Assembly (NCBI RefSeq): GCF_900129565.1
Contig: NZ_FQWD01000010.1
Span: forward strand, 1 to 41,646
Reading direction: 5' to 3'
Length of the DNA: 41,646 nucleotides
Source of the DNA: Marisediminitalea aggregata
GTDB taxonomy: Bacteria > Pseudomonadota > Gammaproteobacteria > Enterobacterales > Alteromonadaceae
The notes beneath the pieces are model-generated. The model had not been told where the DNA came from. It ran no database searches and worked only from the letters and a program-made list of their open reading frames with translations. Positions 28,587 to 39,260 of this stretch are shown piece by piece; positions within the stretch are counted from its first letter, which is position 1; each line of letters begins with the position of its first letter. The translations under genes were made by a program, and so were the position numbers.

Positions 28587-31394
28587 ATGGCAAATTATAA
28601 CGTAGCATTACGGATTGGTTATAACGGCAAGGACGTGAGCGCCGGTGCTGCGCGTAACGCTGCCGATATTAACCGCCTGCAGCAAGCCACCTATACCCAG
28701 GGGCGCGCCAGTGCCACTGCAGCGGCTCAAAATACTGCCTTGGCTGGTAGTTATCGAGCGCTTGCCGGCGCGGTGAGTCTGTACGCTGCCGGCGCAGCCG
28801 GCATTAACTTTATCCGCGCTGCATCCGATGCCGAAATGCTGCAATTGCGGCTAGAGAACCTCACTACCAGCGCCTCGCAAAATGCCGAGGCACAACGGTA
28901 TTTAGAGGAAGCTGCTGATCGTTTAAATGTGCGTTATTCGGTACTGGCCGACAGCTACACACGCTTGTTAGTGCTGGAGCGTCAACGGACATTAACCGCT
29001 ACTGAATCCCGTGAAATATTGGAAGGAATGACCAACGTAGCTCGCACACTCGGTGCGAGTAACGTGCAGGTTAGCCAGGCCATGTACGGTATGACTCAGG
29101 CATTCACCCAGGGCCGCGTTCAGGCCCAGGAACTAAACCAGGTAGTTGAACCATTACCAGGCTTATTACAAGCTCTGGATAAAGCGGCTGGGGTTGCCAG
29201 TGGCGGCTTCCGCAGAATGGTAGTGGATGGTGAAGTTACCAGCCAAATGTTTAAACGCACGTTAATTACGGCGTTAAAGGACTATGAAGGAGCCGCTGAG
29301 GGTGCGGCGAACACGATGTCAGCTGCATTCAATGACTTCTTGTCTGAATACGACAATCTGGCAAAACGTCTTTCGGCTCCAATTAATTCAGCCATTGTGC
29401 CATTGGTAACTACCGCAACGTCAGCGCTGGAAACGCTCGGTGATAACGTTGATGTGCTGGACGATTTAGCTGTTGCGGCTGGTATTGTTGCTGCAGTGTA
29501 TGCAGGCCGATTAACAGGCTCAATTGCCACCGTTATTAGTCAGAAAATTGCAGATGTGGCCGCATCCAATGCACAGTTAGCTGCAAATCAACGCACTGCT
29601 GCCAGCACGCTCACAGCCGCTAACACCCAACTTCATTATGCTCAACAACTGCAGCAAGGTGCAGTGCGCCAGTTAGCCGCAGCAAAAAACGATGCCACCA
29701 GAGCAGCAGCGGTTAATAATCTTGCTGCGAGCAACGTGCGACTGGCAGCCGCTGAAAGAGCCGCAGCCACTGCAACAACAACGTACGCAGCAGCTGCCAG
29801 TGCGGCCACAATTAGTACCCGTGCACTAACGGCTGCTAAGGCTATCCTTGGTGGCCCTGCGGGTATCGCCATGACAGCAGCGCTAACGTTGGGTTATTTC
29901 GCATTATCTGCAAACGATGCCTCTTTTGAAACGCAAGAGTTAACGCAGGACGTTACGGACCTCATTGCTAAATATAAAGAGCTTGATCAAACAGGTCGTA
30001 AATACGAAATCCTGAATATTACGTCACAAGAACAGAAGTTTCGTCAGTCCCTTTTGAATGCGCAGGCGGAACTCAGAAAGCTTGAAGACCCAGTAAACCG
30101 CATTCTCAATAAACGAATGTTTGGTGAAGGTGACCCAAACAAAGAGCTGCAAGATACAGCACGTATCAAAGAGCTGAAGGTTGAAATCGAAAAGGCCGAA
30201 AAGCAGCTTAATACCTTAGCGGAAACCAAAGCCAAACTGTTTAATGCAACATTGCCCGGAGAATGGTTGCCTGTTGAGGAAGAGTCAAATTCTCCTGCAG
30301 CAGTTGATTATTCGAAACAGGTTTCGGATCTTGAAACCTTTCTGGATGGTCAGGAAGGCCGTATTAATGCCAGCTATGTTAAACGCCAGCAAATGCTGGA
30401 CAAAGCATATGAACAAGGTGGTGTAAGCCAACAAAAATACAACGACCTTTCGACCCGGTTAGAGCTACAGCGTGATCAGGATATTAGCGAAGTCCGGGCA
30501 CGGGCAGCAGCTGAAGAGGCGCGCCGCCAAAACGACATGTATAACGCAGAGCTTAACGCTATGCGAGTTGCGCATGAGCAACAATTGGCTGAAATTCAGG
30601 GCTTTGAAGACCGTAAAGCGCTTTTGCAGTACCAGCTTCAGAAAGCTGCTGCCGACAAACGAAATGAACAGCTCATTCTGCAGGCTCAGGGTTTTGCGAA
30701 TCAAAAAGAAAAAGACGACCACGCTCGTGCTGAAGCATTGCTGCAGGCTGAAACTCGACGAACTGGCCAAATACAGCAGTTGTTATTCAGTAAGAACGAA
30801 TGGGAACGTAAAAACGAACTGGAAAAAACCGATGCCGTTCTAGCTATCGGTGAATACGGCTTCAAACAAATGGCTGGCCAGAGCAAGAAAGCCTTTGCCA
30901 TGTATAAAGCTTTTAGCATCGCGAAAGCCGTTATCAATACCTATGAAATGGCAACTGGCGCATACACTGCCCTCGCTCAAATACCCGTTGTTGGACCGGC
31001 GTTAGGCGCAGCGGCAGCAGCTGCTGCAATTGCATTCGGTATTAACCAGGTTGCCACCATTAAGAATCAACAATACAGCGCGGCATATCACGGTGGTGTT
31101 GACTACGTTGCCAATGAACAAACGGCACTGATTCAACGTGGTGAACGTATCGTTAGCCCACGTCAGAACGTTGCGTTAACGCAAGCTGTTGACACCATTA
31201 ACAGTGGTAAAGCGAGTGCCGGAAACGTTGTCTATTTCAATTATTCCCCGGTGTTCTCTACCGATGGGAGCGATAACTCGCTGGAGCAGATTGAAGGTTA
31301 TGCAATGCAACTATATGCCCAGATAAAACAAGATCTCATTCGGGAACTGAAAACCGGTACCGGCGAATTTTACTCTGCAGCGAGGGTAGCCTAA
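28587..31394 (+). CDS. Tape measure protein
   Basis: A 935-residue protein. The N-terminal tape-measure domain is recognisable (LGASNVQVSQAMYGMTQAFTQGRVQ near 155-180, cited as LGASNVQVSQAMYGM), including QELNQVVEPLPGLLQ. The middle is a long Ala/Gln-rich coiled coil with hydrophobic segments near 295-312, 417-436 and 800-820 that may enter the membrane at DNA injection. The end has YVANEQTALIQRGERIVSPR. At about 1.5 angstrom per residue it implies a tail near 140 nm. Its start follows the chaperone stop directly. Confidence 0.93.
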   Translation: MANYNVALRIGYNGKDVSAGAARNAADINRLQQATYTQGRASATAAAQNTALAGSYRALAGAVSLYAAGAAGINFIRAASDAEMLQLRLENLTTSASQNAEAQRYLEEAADRLNVRYSVLADSYTRLLVLERQRTLTATESREILEGMTNVARTLGASNVQVSQAMYGMTQAFTQGRVQAQELNQVVEPLPGLLQALDKAAGVASGGFRRMVVDGEVTSQMFKRTLITALKDYEGAAEGAANTMSAAFNDFLSEYDNLAKRLSAPINSAIVPLVTTATSALETLGDNVDVLDDLAVAAGIVAAVYAGRLTGSIATVISQKIADVAASNAQLAANQRTAASTLTAANTQLHYAQQLQQGAVRQLAAAKNDATRAAAVNNLAASNVRLAAAERAAATATTTYAAAASAATISTRALTAAKAILGGPAGIAMTAALTLGYFALSANDASFETQELTQDVTDLIAKYKELDQTGRKYEILNITSQEQKFRQSLLNAQAELRKLEDPVNRILNKRMFGEGDPNKELQDTARIKELKVEIEKAEKQLNTLAETKAKLFNATLPGEWLPVEEESNSPAAVDYSKQVSDLETFLDGQEGRINASYVKRQQMLDKAYEQGGVSQQKYNDLSTRLELQRDQDISEVRARAAAEEARRQNDMYNAELNAMRVAHEQQLAEIQGFEDRKALLQYQLQKAAADKRNEQLILQAQGFANQKEKDDHARAEALLQAETRRTGQIQQLLFSKNEWERKNELEKTDAVLAIGEYGFKQMAGQSKKAFAMYKAFSIAKAVINTYEMATGAYTALAQIPVVGPALGAAAAAAAIAFGINQVATIKNQQYSAAYHGGVDYVANEQTALIQRGERIVSPRQNVALTQAVDTINSGKASAGNVVYFNYSPVFSTDGSDNSLEQIEGYAMQLYAQIKQDLIRELKTGTGEFYSAARVA

Positions 31395-31990
31395 TGATTT
31401 ACCCGCTATTTTCAGATAAGGCCCCAGCCAGCAGTCGGTTTACGCCTAAAGACACGTCGACTCTGACTGAGAATAAGTTTAATGCCAGGGTAATTGTGGA
31501 CTCTGGCGACCTCTTTTGGGACGGCGTACTGGCATATAAAAATCTTAACTATGACCAGGCAGTGACCATGCGGTCTTTCTTAAATCGTCTGAAGGGGCCT
31601 GAGCACGATTTCTGGTTCAAGGACTATGCACATAAACAACGTTCAGCCTGGACTGGTTCACCCGTTGTAGACGGTGATAACCAAGATGGCACCTTGCTGA
31701 ATGTGCGCGGTTTATTACCTAACCAGACCCTTTTGGAAGGCGACCGTTTTCAACTCGGTGACTATCTGCATGAGCTAACAGAAACCATTACCGTTGACGG
31801 CTCAGGGTTAGCCAGCCTGAAGTTTGTTCCTGATATTCGTTTCATACCATCCGATGGCGATGCATTGATCACGAACGACCCTATGTGCAAATGCATGCTA
31901 TACCCAGGGCAGACTGTCCCAGAGCCTTCTGCAGGTAAAGCCGTACTCACTGATTTTAGTTTTAAATTCAGGGAGAGTTTACGTGATTAG
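31394..31990 (+). CDS. Tail tip protein, distal-tail type
   Basis: A 198-residue protein starting MIYPLFSDKAPASSRFTPKD, beta-rich. It includes the segment AVTMRSFLNRLKGPEHDFWF, found in minor tail proteins that join tube to tip. Start overlaps the tape-measure stop (TAATG). The position directly after the tape measure is that of distal tail proteins. Exact family not settled. Confidence 0.68.
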   Translation: MIYPLFSDKAPASSRFTPKDTSTLTENKFNARVIVDSGDLFWDGVLAYKNLNYDQAVTMRSFLNRLKGPEHDFWFKDYAHKQRSAWTGSPVVDGDNQDGTLLNVRGLLPNQTLLEGDRFQLGDYLHELTETITVDGSGLASLKFVPDIRFIPSDGDALITNDPMCKCMLYPGQTVPEPSAGKAVLTDFSFKFRESLRD

Positions 31991-32594
31991 CAATCCTACA
32001 TTACTCGCCGCAATGAGTAGCGATGACCCAAACAAGCTTTTGCTGTTAGCAGACATCAATTGGCCAACCGGGCACGTTTATATTCAATCGCGAATTGGGG
32101 AGAAGTATTGGGACAACCGCAAATGGATCGGCGTTGGCCAGTATGGTTCAGTTGAGCGCGCACAGTCGGGCTCACAGCTCGGTGACCTAATGATGATGTT
32201 GCAAACTATTGATTTGGCAATAGTAAACGATGCTGTGAGCGATAACGCTGTTGCTCGTGACGTTAAAATCTACCTGGGCTGTATGGATGAAAACCGGCGC
32301 ATAGAAGCAGCTGAGCTGATCATATACCGATTTATTGGCAATGTTGGTGTGGATTCCGACACCGTTAAGAAAATTCAACTCAGCCTGGTTGGTGCGCGTG
32401 CACGGTTCAGAGCTGCGAAAAACTACCTGCGATACAGCGCCAAAGCCTGGCGCAAATTGTATCCGGGAGATAGCTACTGCGATGACATCGAAGGGTTGCA
32501 AAGCGGGCCCTTGAGTTCCTATGACGGAAGCAATGCGGTTGGCTCTGGTATTGGTAGAAGCGGTGGCAATGATCCAGTCCGGAGGCTCAAATGA
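31983..32594 (+). CDS. Tail tip/hub protein
   Basis: A 203-residue protein starting at GTG with GGGAGAG upstream. The WDNRKWIGVGQYGSVERAQS and LGDLMMMLQTIDLAIV stretches resemble baseplate-hub proteins of the DUF2163 kind as I recall them. The C terminus is Gly/Ser-rich. It lies in a tight row of tail tip genes, overlapping the one before by 8 bases. The assignment is tentative. Confidence 0.6.
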   Translation: MISNPTLLAAMSSDDPNKLLLLADINWPTGHVYIQSRIGEKYWDNRKWIGVGQYGSVERAQSGSQLGDLMMMLQTIDLAIVNDAVSDNAVARDVKIYLGCMDENRRIEAAELIIYRFIGNVGVDSDTVKKIQLSLVGARARFRAAKNYLRYSAKAWRKLYPGDSYCDDIEGLQSGPLSSYDGSNAVGSGIGRSGGNDPVRRLK

Positions 32595-33004
32595 GATTGA
32601 AGAACTGGGAAACTGAGCTGCATACGTATTTCGAGTCTTGTAGAGCTACCCCGTTCAAATGGGGTGAGTTCGATTGCTGCGTGTTTGCCGCCAAGTGCGT
32701 TGAAATACTCACAGGAGAAAATCACTACGCAGCCTTTGATGGTCGGTACCGAACTGAACGAGGCTCCCTAATTGCATTGAAACGCTATGGCACTGGCGAA
32801 CTGGAATCAACGATTTCAAAATCACTCGGGGAACCTGTTGCCCCGTTATTGTTGGGTCGTGGTGACATTGCATTAATGCAAACGGATGGTCTGTTAAATC
32901 AGGCTGTTGCTGTGTGTTGGTCAGGGTTTCTAATTCAACCAGGAACGCACGGGTTAGTTCATATGCCAATGCAATATGCTGTGCGCGGTTGGAGGGTTGT
33001 GTAA
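32591..33004 (+). CDS. DUF6950 / NlpC-P60-like tail tip protein
   Basis: A 137-residue protein. The FKWGEFDCCVFAAKCVEIL segment near 22-40 has the Cys of NlpC/P60-like cysteine peptidases, and GRGDIALMQ near 97-105 the following loop; a partner His is present near the end (HGLVHMP). It may cut or bind peptidoglycan during DNA entry. GGAGG precedes the ATG. Confidence 0.78.
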   Translation: MRLKNWETELHTYFESCRATPFKWGEFDCCVFAAKCVEILTGENHYAAFDGRYRTERGSLIALKRYGTGELESTISKSLGEPVAPLLLGRGDIALMQTDGLLNQAVAVCWSGFLIQPGTHGLVHMPMQYAVRGWRVV

Positions 33005-36000
33005 TGGCCGTAGCAGTTGGTGCAGGTTTGATTGGCTCTGCAGTTGCAGGGGTGTTTACTAGCGGTGTCGCGACAGCGGTGGCTGTAGGTCTAGGCACCG
33101 CTGCGCTGGCTGCAGGAGTTAAAGAGCTAATCCCTGACGTTCCCGCATCTGCATCGAGTAACCAGGAACTGACCATTGGTAAGCCCGAACCAAGAATGGT
33201 GGTGGGTGAAACCGTGATTTCTGGCGGCATTATTAAATATGAAAAAGTTAAGCAGGGAAAGCGGGAGTGGCAACACTTCTACATGGCATTGGTACCACAT
33301 AAGTGTGAATCAGTTGTGCTGTACCAGGTAGATGGTAAGCGAACCTCTGCTATGTCAGGTGAGGGTTACTATCTTGAGGCCAGATTAGGGAATCAAACCG
33401 GCCCCACGGCCCGTTCACTTAGTTTGATGTCAAACGTCGACAGTACGTTTATAGGTACCAACGCAACGGACGTTTACTGTGAATTTGTGATCAACGAAAA
33501 AATCTGGCCAAACGGTGTTCAGGATTTGAAATTCAAGGTTCGTGGCGTAAAAGTATACGATCCTCGGAAGGACGACACAGTTGGCGGTTCAGGTACTCAC
33601 AGACTGAACGATGAGACAACCTGGGAGTGGAGTGATAATGCTGCACTCATTAACTTTTGGTGGAAGAAATTCAAAGGTGCAGTGGTATTAGACGACGACC
33701 TGTTTGATCTGGCCAACATAGCAGCTGAGGCGAATATATGCGATGAGCTGCAGGCTGTTACTGACTCACAGGGGAATACCACGCAAGAAAAGCGCTACAC
33801 CTGCAATGGCGTGTTTAATTTGTCGTCCGGGCATGAGGCTGTTGAGAACCAACTGCTAACCAGTTGCGCTGGAAAATGGATAGAGAGCACGGGCGGCAAG
33901 TACCGCCTTCAGGTGGCGGCATATCGCGGCCCAGCCATATTCACCATCACTGAAAATCACTTGGCCAGAGCGCCGTACCGCGAGCCATTTACGTCTCTGA
34001 GTTCAAAATTCAATATCGTTAATGGCTCATTCATCGATAAAAACGCGTTTTACCAGGACGCTGATATCACGCCTATACGCTCCCAGGACATGATTGACAA
34101 CCGTGACGCCGGTGTTGAGTACGAAGACGACAACCCTTTGCTATTCACGCAAACAGAGAGCATGGCTCAGCGGTTAGGTGTAATTAAGCTATTACGCAAT
34201 GCTGCAGGTGACAGCATTAAATTGGTGTTAAAACGCTGCTACGCGAATTTCGTGGCGGGAGCGGTAGTTTATTTAAACATGCCGGAGCACTTATTAGTTG
34301 GTAATTATGAGATTGAAAAGAGCCTGTTGGATGAGCGCAACGGCCAGGTAGAACTGGAGATTAAGGAAACCAGTGCAGACATGTATAACCAGGCTCAAAC
34401 TGCGCCTGATTTCGATGCTACCCCAAATTTCCAAATCGATAATACCTATGTAGCACCGGTAGAAACACTGGCGTATACGCCAACGCCGGATAGCAGTGTT
34501 CGCCAGGGTGTGCTTACGTGGGACCACCCGTTGTCTGACTCGGTAGTGAGATATGTAATTACCATCGAGCAGGCCGGTACCGTTGTAAAAACAGGCGAAA
34601 CCCTGGAGCTGTACTACAACATCGCCAACTTGCCAGTAGGAAACTATACAGCCTTGGTATACGCGGTGAATACATTCGGCAAAACCAGTGAAGCGATTAG
34701 CCGCACATTCAGTACTGTTGTGCCATCTACCCCAACCGGCCAGGTAGGGATTCAGGTTTTACCTGGTCGAGTAATCATTACTGGGCCCGCACTTCCCAAT
34801 AGTTCATCAACCTATGAATGGAAGTATTACTTCTCAGATAATTTTTCAAACGCGTTTGAAGGTGGTTTAAACAAGGTTTTAACCGTTACTAATACACCGC
34901 CAAACGGCACATTGTATGTATGGTACCGGATTGTTGATGGTGACCTGGTTGATCCTGCGTGGGTGCAATTTGCGGTACCGAATTTGGTGGGTATATCTGC
35001 AGAGGAAGTAACTCCGGAGTTGATTGCCGGGTTAACACTGCCTGGACGGCCTCAAAATATCGGTACTGAAATCACTAATATCACCAACGACTTAAATTTG
35101 TGGTCAGTTCAAACCGGCCAATTGGGTGGTGACTACGGAACGTTGCTTTATAACGTGACCGAAGCCACTGGCGCAGCTGCCGCTAATACGCTCGAAATCC
35201 TCGCTATAAAAAGTTTGGTAGGTACCGAAAGCGTAACGGCGCAAATCACTGCGTTCAAAAATGCCCAGATTGGTTACGAAGACCCGCAAACAGGCGACTG
35301 GATTGAAGGGGCTGCATTCGCCCAGGCATTTGACGAAGTGTTAATCACAGACGCAGATCAAAATGAGTTAAGTATTCACCAGTACTTCCAAGCATTAGAA
35401 ACCCGCACCGGTGAACTGGAAGGCAAAGTGCAACTAGGCGTTACCGTAGAAGGTTCTTACACAGGTATCGAAATACTGGCCGGCACCAGCGGCCTAAGCA
35501 CATTCCGCTTATTCATGGACGAACTTATTTTTGCCAGCCGTAACGGCAACATTGCATACCAGTACAACGCAGCCAGCGATCGCCACCTCTGGTACGGCGC
35601 AACCGCTCATATTGGCGCAACCAAAATGGAAATACGTGATTACGAAAATCCATTTGGACCCGACAATTTGGTGGTATGGAAAGGCCCGACAACGTTAAAT
35701 CTGGGCATTCCCGACTTTGATTCATTGACCAAGGCTAACGCAGAAATGTGGGTAGACGAGAATGGCGATAAATTCGAAGGCGGTAACCTACGTGTATCCG
35801 GCGTATTTGAAAGCAGCGCCATGAAAGCTGGCAGCGGCGTGATCTTGAATGACGAAGGGCTAACCGGCCCGCCAACCGTCTATGCCTTTGCCAGCGGCAG
35901 GAGCAACGACCGTATTGATCGCACTCTGACAATGCCTACGCTGTACGGACCAGGTTATGTAGTAACACCGAACGTAGCTCACAGCAACTTTCGGCTGTCT

Positions 36001-36441
36001 TACTACAACATGGACATGTTTCTAAAGGTGCTTTACACCAAAAGTGCCGGTACCAGCACGGTTTCCAATTATGAAATAGAGGTTAAATACACGTTTCAAC
36101 CATCTGATCCCACTGGGCCTACATACCCCAGTGGCCATAACCAATGGGTAACAGTCGTTACTGGCAGCGTAAACCCGTTGCATGACTATGCATCTGTTCC
36201 CCTGATATACCGATACACAACCCGTTCTGAGCCGTGGGATACATTAGAAATCCGTATTTTGGTGACTTCAGCGTCAGGTGAGGGCCGACCCCTATCGGTT
36301 TTATGTGAACTCACGGTGTTCAATCAAAATCGTTCGAGCAATACACCTGGCTCAATAAGTTCAGACAGCTATGAGTCGCCAGGCAACGACGAACCAGACT
36401 ATGACGACATTTACGTACCACCGGGGTATATCGCGCCATGA
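33004..36441 (+). CDS. Central tail tip protein (gpJ-like) with fibronectin-type domain
   Basis: A 1145-residue protein starting MAVAVGAGLIGSAVAGVFTS; the N-terminal Ala/Gly-rich hydrophobic stretch (2-38) may be a membrane-active segment. The main body has gpJ-type host-attachment features (AVENQLLTSCAGKWIES, FTSLSSKFNIVNGSF). A fibronectin-III-like domain lies at about 493-575 (LTWDHPLSDSVVRYVITIEQ to NTFGKTSEAISRTF). The C-terminal half has an oligomerising helical part and beta-rich segments ending in a Pro/Tyr/Asp-rich tail. The ATG shares a base with the previous stop, so a longer frame from 32914 is rejected. Confidence 0.85.
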   Translation: MAVAVGAGLIGSAVAGVFTSGVATAVAVGLGTAALAAGVKELIPDVPASASSNQELTIGKPEPRMVVGETVISGGIIKYEKVKQGKREWQHFYMALVPHKCESVVLYQVDGKRTSAMSGEGYYLEARLGNQTGPTARSLSLMSNVDSTFIGTNATDVYCEFVINEKIWPNGVQDLKFKVRGVKVYDPRKDDTVGGSGTHRLNDETTWEWSDNAALINFWWKKFKGAVVLDDDLFDLANIAAEANICDELQAVTDSQGNTTQEKRYTCNGVFNLSSGHEAVENQLLTSCAGKWIESTGGKYRLQVAAYRGPAIFTITENHLARAPYREPFTSLSSKFNIVNGSFIDKNAFYQDADITPIRSQDMIDNRDAGVEYEDDNPLLFTQTESMAQRLGVIKLLRNAAGDSIKLVLKRCYANFVAGAVVYLNMPEHLLVGNYEIEKSLLDERNGQVELEIKETSADMYNQAQTAPDFDATPNFQIDNTYVAPVETLAYTPTPDSSVRQGVLTWDHPLSDSVVRYVITIEQAGTVVKTGETLELYYNIANLPVGNYTALVYAVNTFGKTSEAISRTFSTVVPSTPTGQVGIQVLPGRVIITGPALPNSSSTYEWKYYFSDNFSNAFEGGLNKVLTVTNTPPNGTLYVWYRIVDGDLVDPAWVQFAVPNLVGISAEEVTPELIAGLTLPGRPQNIGTEITNITNDLNLWSVQTGQLGGDYGTLLYNVTEATGAAAANTLEILAIKSLVGTESVTAQITAFKNAQIGYEDPQTGDWIEGAAFAQAFDEVLITDADQNELSIHQYFQALETRTGELEGKVQLGVTVEGSYTGIEILAGTSGLSTFRLFMDELIFASRNGNIAYQYNAASDRHLWYGATAHIGATKMEIRDYENPFGPDNLVVWKGPTTLNLGIPDFDSLTKANAEMWVDENGDKFEGGNLRVSGVFESSAMKAGSGVILNDEGLTGPPTVYAFASGRSNDRIDRTLTMPTLYGPGYVVTPNVAHSNFRLSYYNMDMFLKVLYTKSAGTSTVSNYEIEVKYTFQPSDPTGPTYPSGHNQWVTVVTGSVNPLHDYASVPLIYRYTTRSEPWDTLEIRILVTSASGEGRPLSVLCELTVFNQNRSSNTPGSISSDSYESPGNDEPDYDDIYVPPGYIAP

Positions 36442-38366
36442 ATGAATACGTATTCGAACTAAAGGACGTATCTATAGCCGCAGGTAGCGATACGCTTCAA
36501 ATCAACAACAGCGACAGCGTGTTTGGTGCGATACCAAGCAGCATGCTATGGATTGACAGCTACCGCCCCCGATTTGTACAGAGCGTTGATAATACCGCCA
36601 GAACGGTGACGTTAACGGCGAATTGGGATGGTGCCGATGTTATCAATAAACCAGCCACTATTGCGCCGTTTCCGTCATTGGGACAACAGCAAAATGCAGT
36701 CGATGCGGTTAATTCAGTAAAAAGTTCAGCGCAAACCTTGCTGGATAGATTTTTAAGTCTGGAATCCACGTATCGTGACTATTTAGCTGACAGATTTTTC
36801 ACACTTGCTTCCCTCATAGAAAATAATCTGCACTATCAGACTTACCAAGAAATGATAGCGGCACCTAATCCATCTGTTTCAAATGTAATGGCATTTGTTT
36901 GGAATGATCCAATTGTTGCGAACAATGGTTTATATGGTTTTGATGGAAGCAATTGGGAATGGTCGGTATTTAATCCAGCGGTTAAAGACGATATTGAAAA
37001 TCTAGGAATTGAATATCAATCTCAAAATGCCAGTGGACTGGCGTTTGCTATAGTCGATGAGAATGGCTTGCGAACGTGGTTAGAATCGGACATAAAAGGC
37101 AAGCCAACTAGCCATGCTATTGAAAAAATAAAGCTGGTGTCCGATTTTTATACTGGTAGTGAGGTTTTTGACTTTTTTGAATCAGAGGGCTGGGAAAACA
37201 TCGATTCTAGTCTTGAGTCAATTGCCTATTCAGTTGTTGATGAGAATGGTTTGCGAACGTGGATCGAAAGCGATTTAAGCGGCAATCCTACAACAAACAG
37301 CATAGATAAAATAAAACAAACCGGTGAATTTCTTGACTCGTCAGAGATCATTGAAAATATATCCAGTCAAACTGGTTCAGAAAGTTTTAATAGCAGCATT
37401 TCTGGCGTAGCATTTGCGCTGGTTGACGAATCAGGGCGGCGTACTTGGTTGGAGGCCGATTTAAATGGTGATCCTACCAGTCAAAGCGTCAACCGAATGG
37501 CCGCGGCGCTTGGGCTTGCTAACAAATGGGAAAGTGGGCCCAACTTCGTTGCATGGGGTGATTCGCTAACTGCGGGAACTGGTGGAAATGGCACCCCGTA
37601 CACACAACACTTACAGTCATTACTTAATAGCGTTGGCAGCTCGGCTTCTGTCACAAACAGAGGTGTGGGTGGCGAGGATAGTGTAACAATAACAGCGCGT
37701 ACTAACGCCAATCCTTTTTTATGCGAAGTTGATAACGCCCAAATTCCCGCAACAGGTCGTGTCAATATTACGCTAATGCCAATTAACGGTGTTATTCCTG
37801 CCCCCCTTAAACAGGGGCCGTCGTCGTATGCTGCCACGTTAAATGGTGTGGCCGGGGTGTTTGGGAGAACCATTACTAACAGTATTTATCAATATTGGTT
37901 TGAGCGTGATACAGACGGAGATGCAGTCGAATGCATTGGTGAATACCCGCTGTACTTAACCAGTTCCTATGCTCACCAGGAAGATATCGCCATTATATGG
38001 ATGGGACAAAATGGCCCTACTAATGCGCGTACTGTAAATGACGCCCGCGCCGTGGCGGCGTACCTATCCCCCCCGCAATCTCGCTACCTGGTGCTATCGA
38101 AGCCCGGTGGCAACAGTTACCAAGATGCCGACGACGCGGTGTTTTTTGCTGAGTTTGGCAGGCGATTTATTCCGGTTCGACAGTTGCTCAGTCGTTACGG
38201 GTTGCAATGGGCTGGCTTAACTGCCACACAGGCTGATTTGGACGATATGGCAACTGGGGCAGTGCCAGCATCACTGCGCTATGACGCAATCCACCTAAAC
38301 ACGCCGGGCTATCAGTGCGTAGCCAAGATAATTTTTGAACGACTTACTGAATTGGGATGGTTATAA
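36438..38366 (+). CDS. Tail fibre-like protein with three repeats and an SGNH hydrolase domain
   Basis: A 642-residue protein. Three tandem repeats with a 62-residue period lie near 198-233, 260-295 and 322-357, each of the form A-(F/Y)-x-(V/I)-V-D-E-x-G-x-R-T-W-(L/I)-E-(S/A)-D-(I/L)-x-G-x-P-T. The C-terminal ~270 residues form an SGNH hydrolase: GDSLTAG near 373, GVGGEDS, MGQNGPTNAR, and DAIHLNTPG near 615. Such enzymes remove acetyl groups from polysaccharides. It probably binds and modifies the surface glycan. It overlaps the previous gene by 4 bases. Confidence 0.82.
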   Translation: MNEYVFELKDVSIAAGSDTLQINNSDSVFGAIPSSMLWIDSYRPRFVQSVDNTARTVTLTANWDGADVINKPATIAPFPSLGQQQNAVDAVNSVKSSAQTLLDRFLSLESTYRDYLADRFFTLASLIENNLHYQTYQEMIAAPNPSVSNVMAFVWNDPIVANNGLYGFDGSNWEWSVFNPAVKDDIENLGIEYQSQNASGLAFAIVDENGLRTWLESDIKGKPTSHAIEKIKLVSDFYTGSEVFDFFESEGWENIDSSLESIAYSVVDENGLRTWIESDLSGNPTTNSIDKIKQTGEFLDSSEIIENISSQTGSESFNSSISGVAFALVDESGRRTWLEADLNGDPTSQSVNRMAAALGLANKWESGPNFVAWGDSLTAGTGGNGTPYTQHLQSLLNSVGSSASVTNRGVGGEDSVTITARTNANPFLCEVDNAQIPATGRVNITLMPINGVIPAPLKQGPSSYAATLNGVAGVFGRTITNSIYQYWFERDTDGDAVECIGEYPLYLTSSYAHQEDIAIIWMGQNGPTNARTVNDARAVAAYLSPPQSRYLVLSKPGGNSYQDADDAVFFAEFGRRFIPVRQLLSRYGLQWAGLTATQADLDDMATGAVPASLRYDAIHLNTPGYQCVAKIIFERLTELGWL

Positions 38367-39251
38367 ATGGGCCGATTAATCCGCTTGCATGGTGTAAATC
38401 TAACTGAAGATGCACCGAGAATAATTACACGGGATCCAATTGAGTCAAACGGGTCGCTTATGTTGTTTGATGGTGGTTCAGTAGACTATGGTTTTAACGG
38501 TTTGCCAGATGCTGGTGAAGCGATTCCAAATGTTTTGTCACATTATTTGAAATCTATAGTGGGTGGCAATCCGTCCAACGCGTCACTTAATTTCACTGTC
38601 GCAAATAAATCGCCAAACAGCAGTGCATTTTTGGCTGAACGTACGTTAAAGGGGGGGATACATGGCATCAACTCTCTAACCAATCAAAGTGAAGCTGTAA
38701 ATTACAAGTGGCTAGGTCCGGAAGCGGTTCGGGATTGGATTGTAGCTAATCCGAATCACTCGTACTACATAAGTTATTGGGGGGTAGTGACACGTGTCGG
38801 CGTGGATAATGCTGCCGAACAGTCGCCTTTCCATTTTACCAGCCAGTTTGGCGCCACAAACAATTTTCATTTTCACTTTCAGGGCGGTAAAGCGGATAGC
38901 GCAATATCTCCCACTTACTACACAGACAATGTTAACGATGATCACTTCAGCGGCCGCCCTACGCCCTACACCCGATATTCAGCGGTTCAAATCGCCTCTA
39001 TGACGGGTAATGGGGTAACAGCAACAGACAATATCGCACTACTGGTAGGAATAGGGGATGCTTGGCAAAGCTTCAATATTAATGCAGGTGCAAGTCGGAT
39101 TTTGTATCGTGCATACATAGAAGATTTAAGTATATCCGGCAGGTCTTTTAATACTGTAAATGATATTGACACCGCTCTATACGCTGCAGCGTTTAGCGAA
39201 GGCGGCAAGTTTTACAATGACTCATATACTTCGCCAAGCAGCATACCGTAA
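38367..39251 (+). CDS. Unknown fibre-region protein
   Basis: A 294-residue protein that I do not recognise. It is rich in Asn, Ser, Gly and aromatic residues (YKWLGPEAVRDWIVANPNHS; FHFTSQFGATNNFHFHFQGG) and looks like a beta structure, typical of tail fibre adhesins. It starts directly after the stop of the previous gene, with GGGA upstream. A surface-binding role is inferred from composition and place. Confidence 0.65.
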   Translation: MGRLIRLHGVNLTEDAPRIITRDPIESNGSLMLFDGGSVDYGFNGLPDAGEAIPNVLSHYLKSIVGGNPSNASLNFTVANKSPNSSAFLAERTLKGGIHGINSLTNQSEAVNYKWLGPEAVRDWIVANPNHSYYISYWGVVTRVGVDNAAEQSPFHFTSQFGATNNFHFHFQGGKADSAISPTYYTDNVNDDHFSGRPTPYTRYSAVQIASMTGNGVTATDNIALLVGIGDAWQSFNINAGASRILYRAYIEDLSISGRSFNTVNDIDTALYAAAFSEGGKFYNDSYTSPSSIP

Positions 39252-39260
39252 GGATAAATT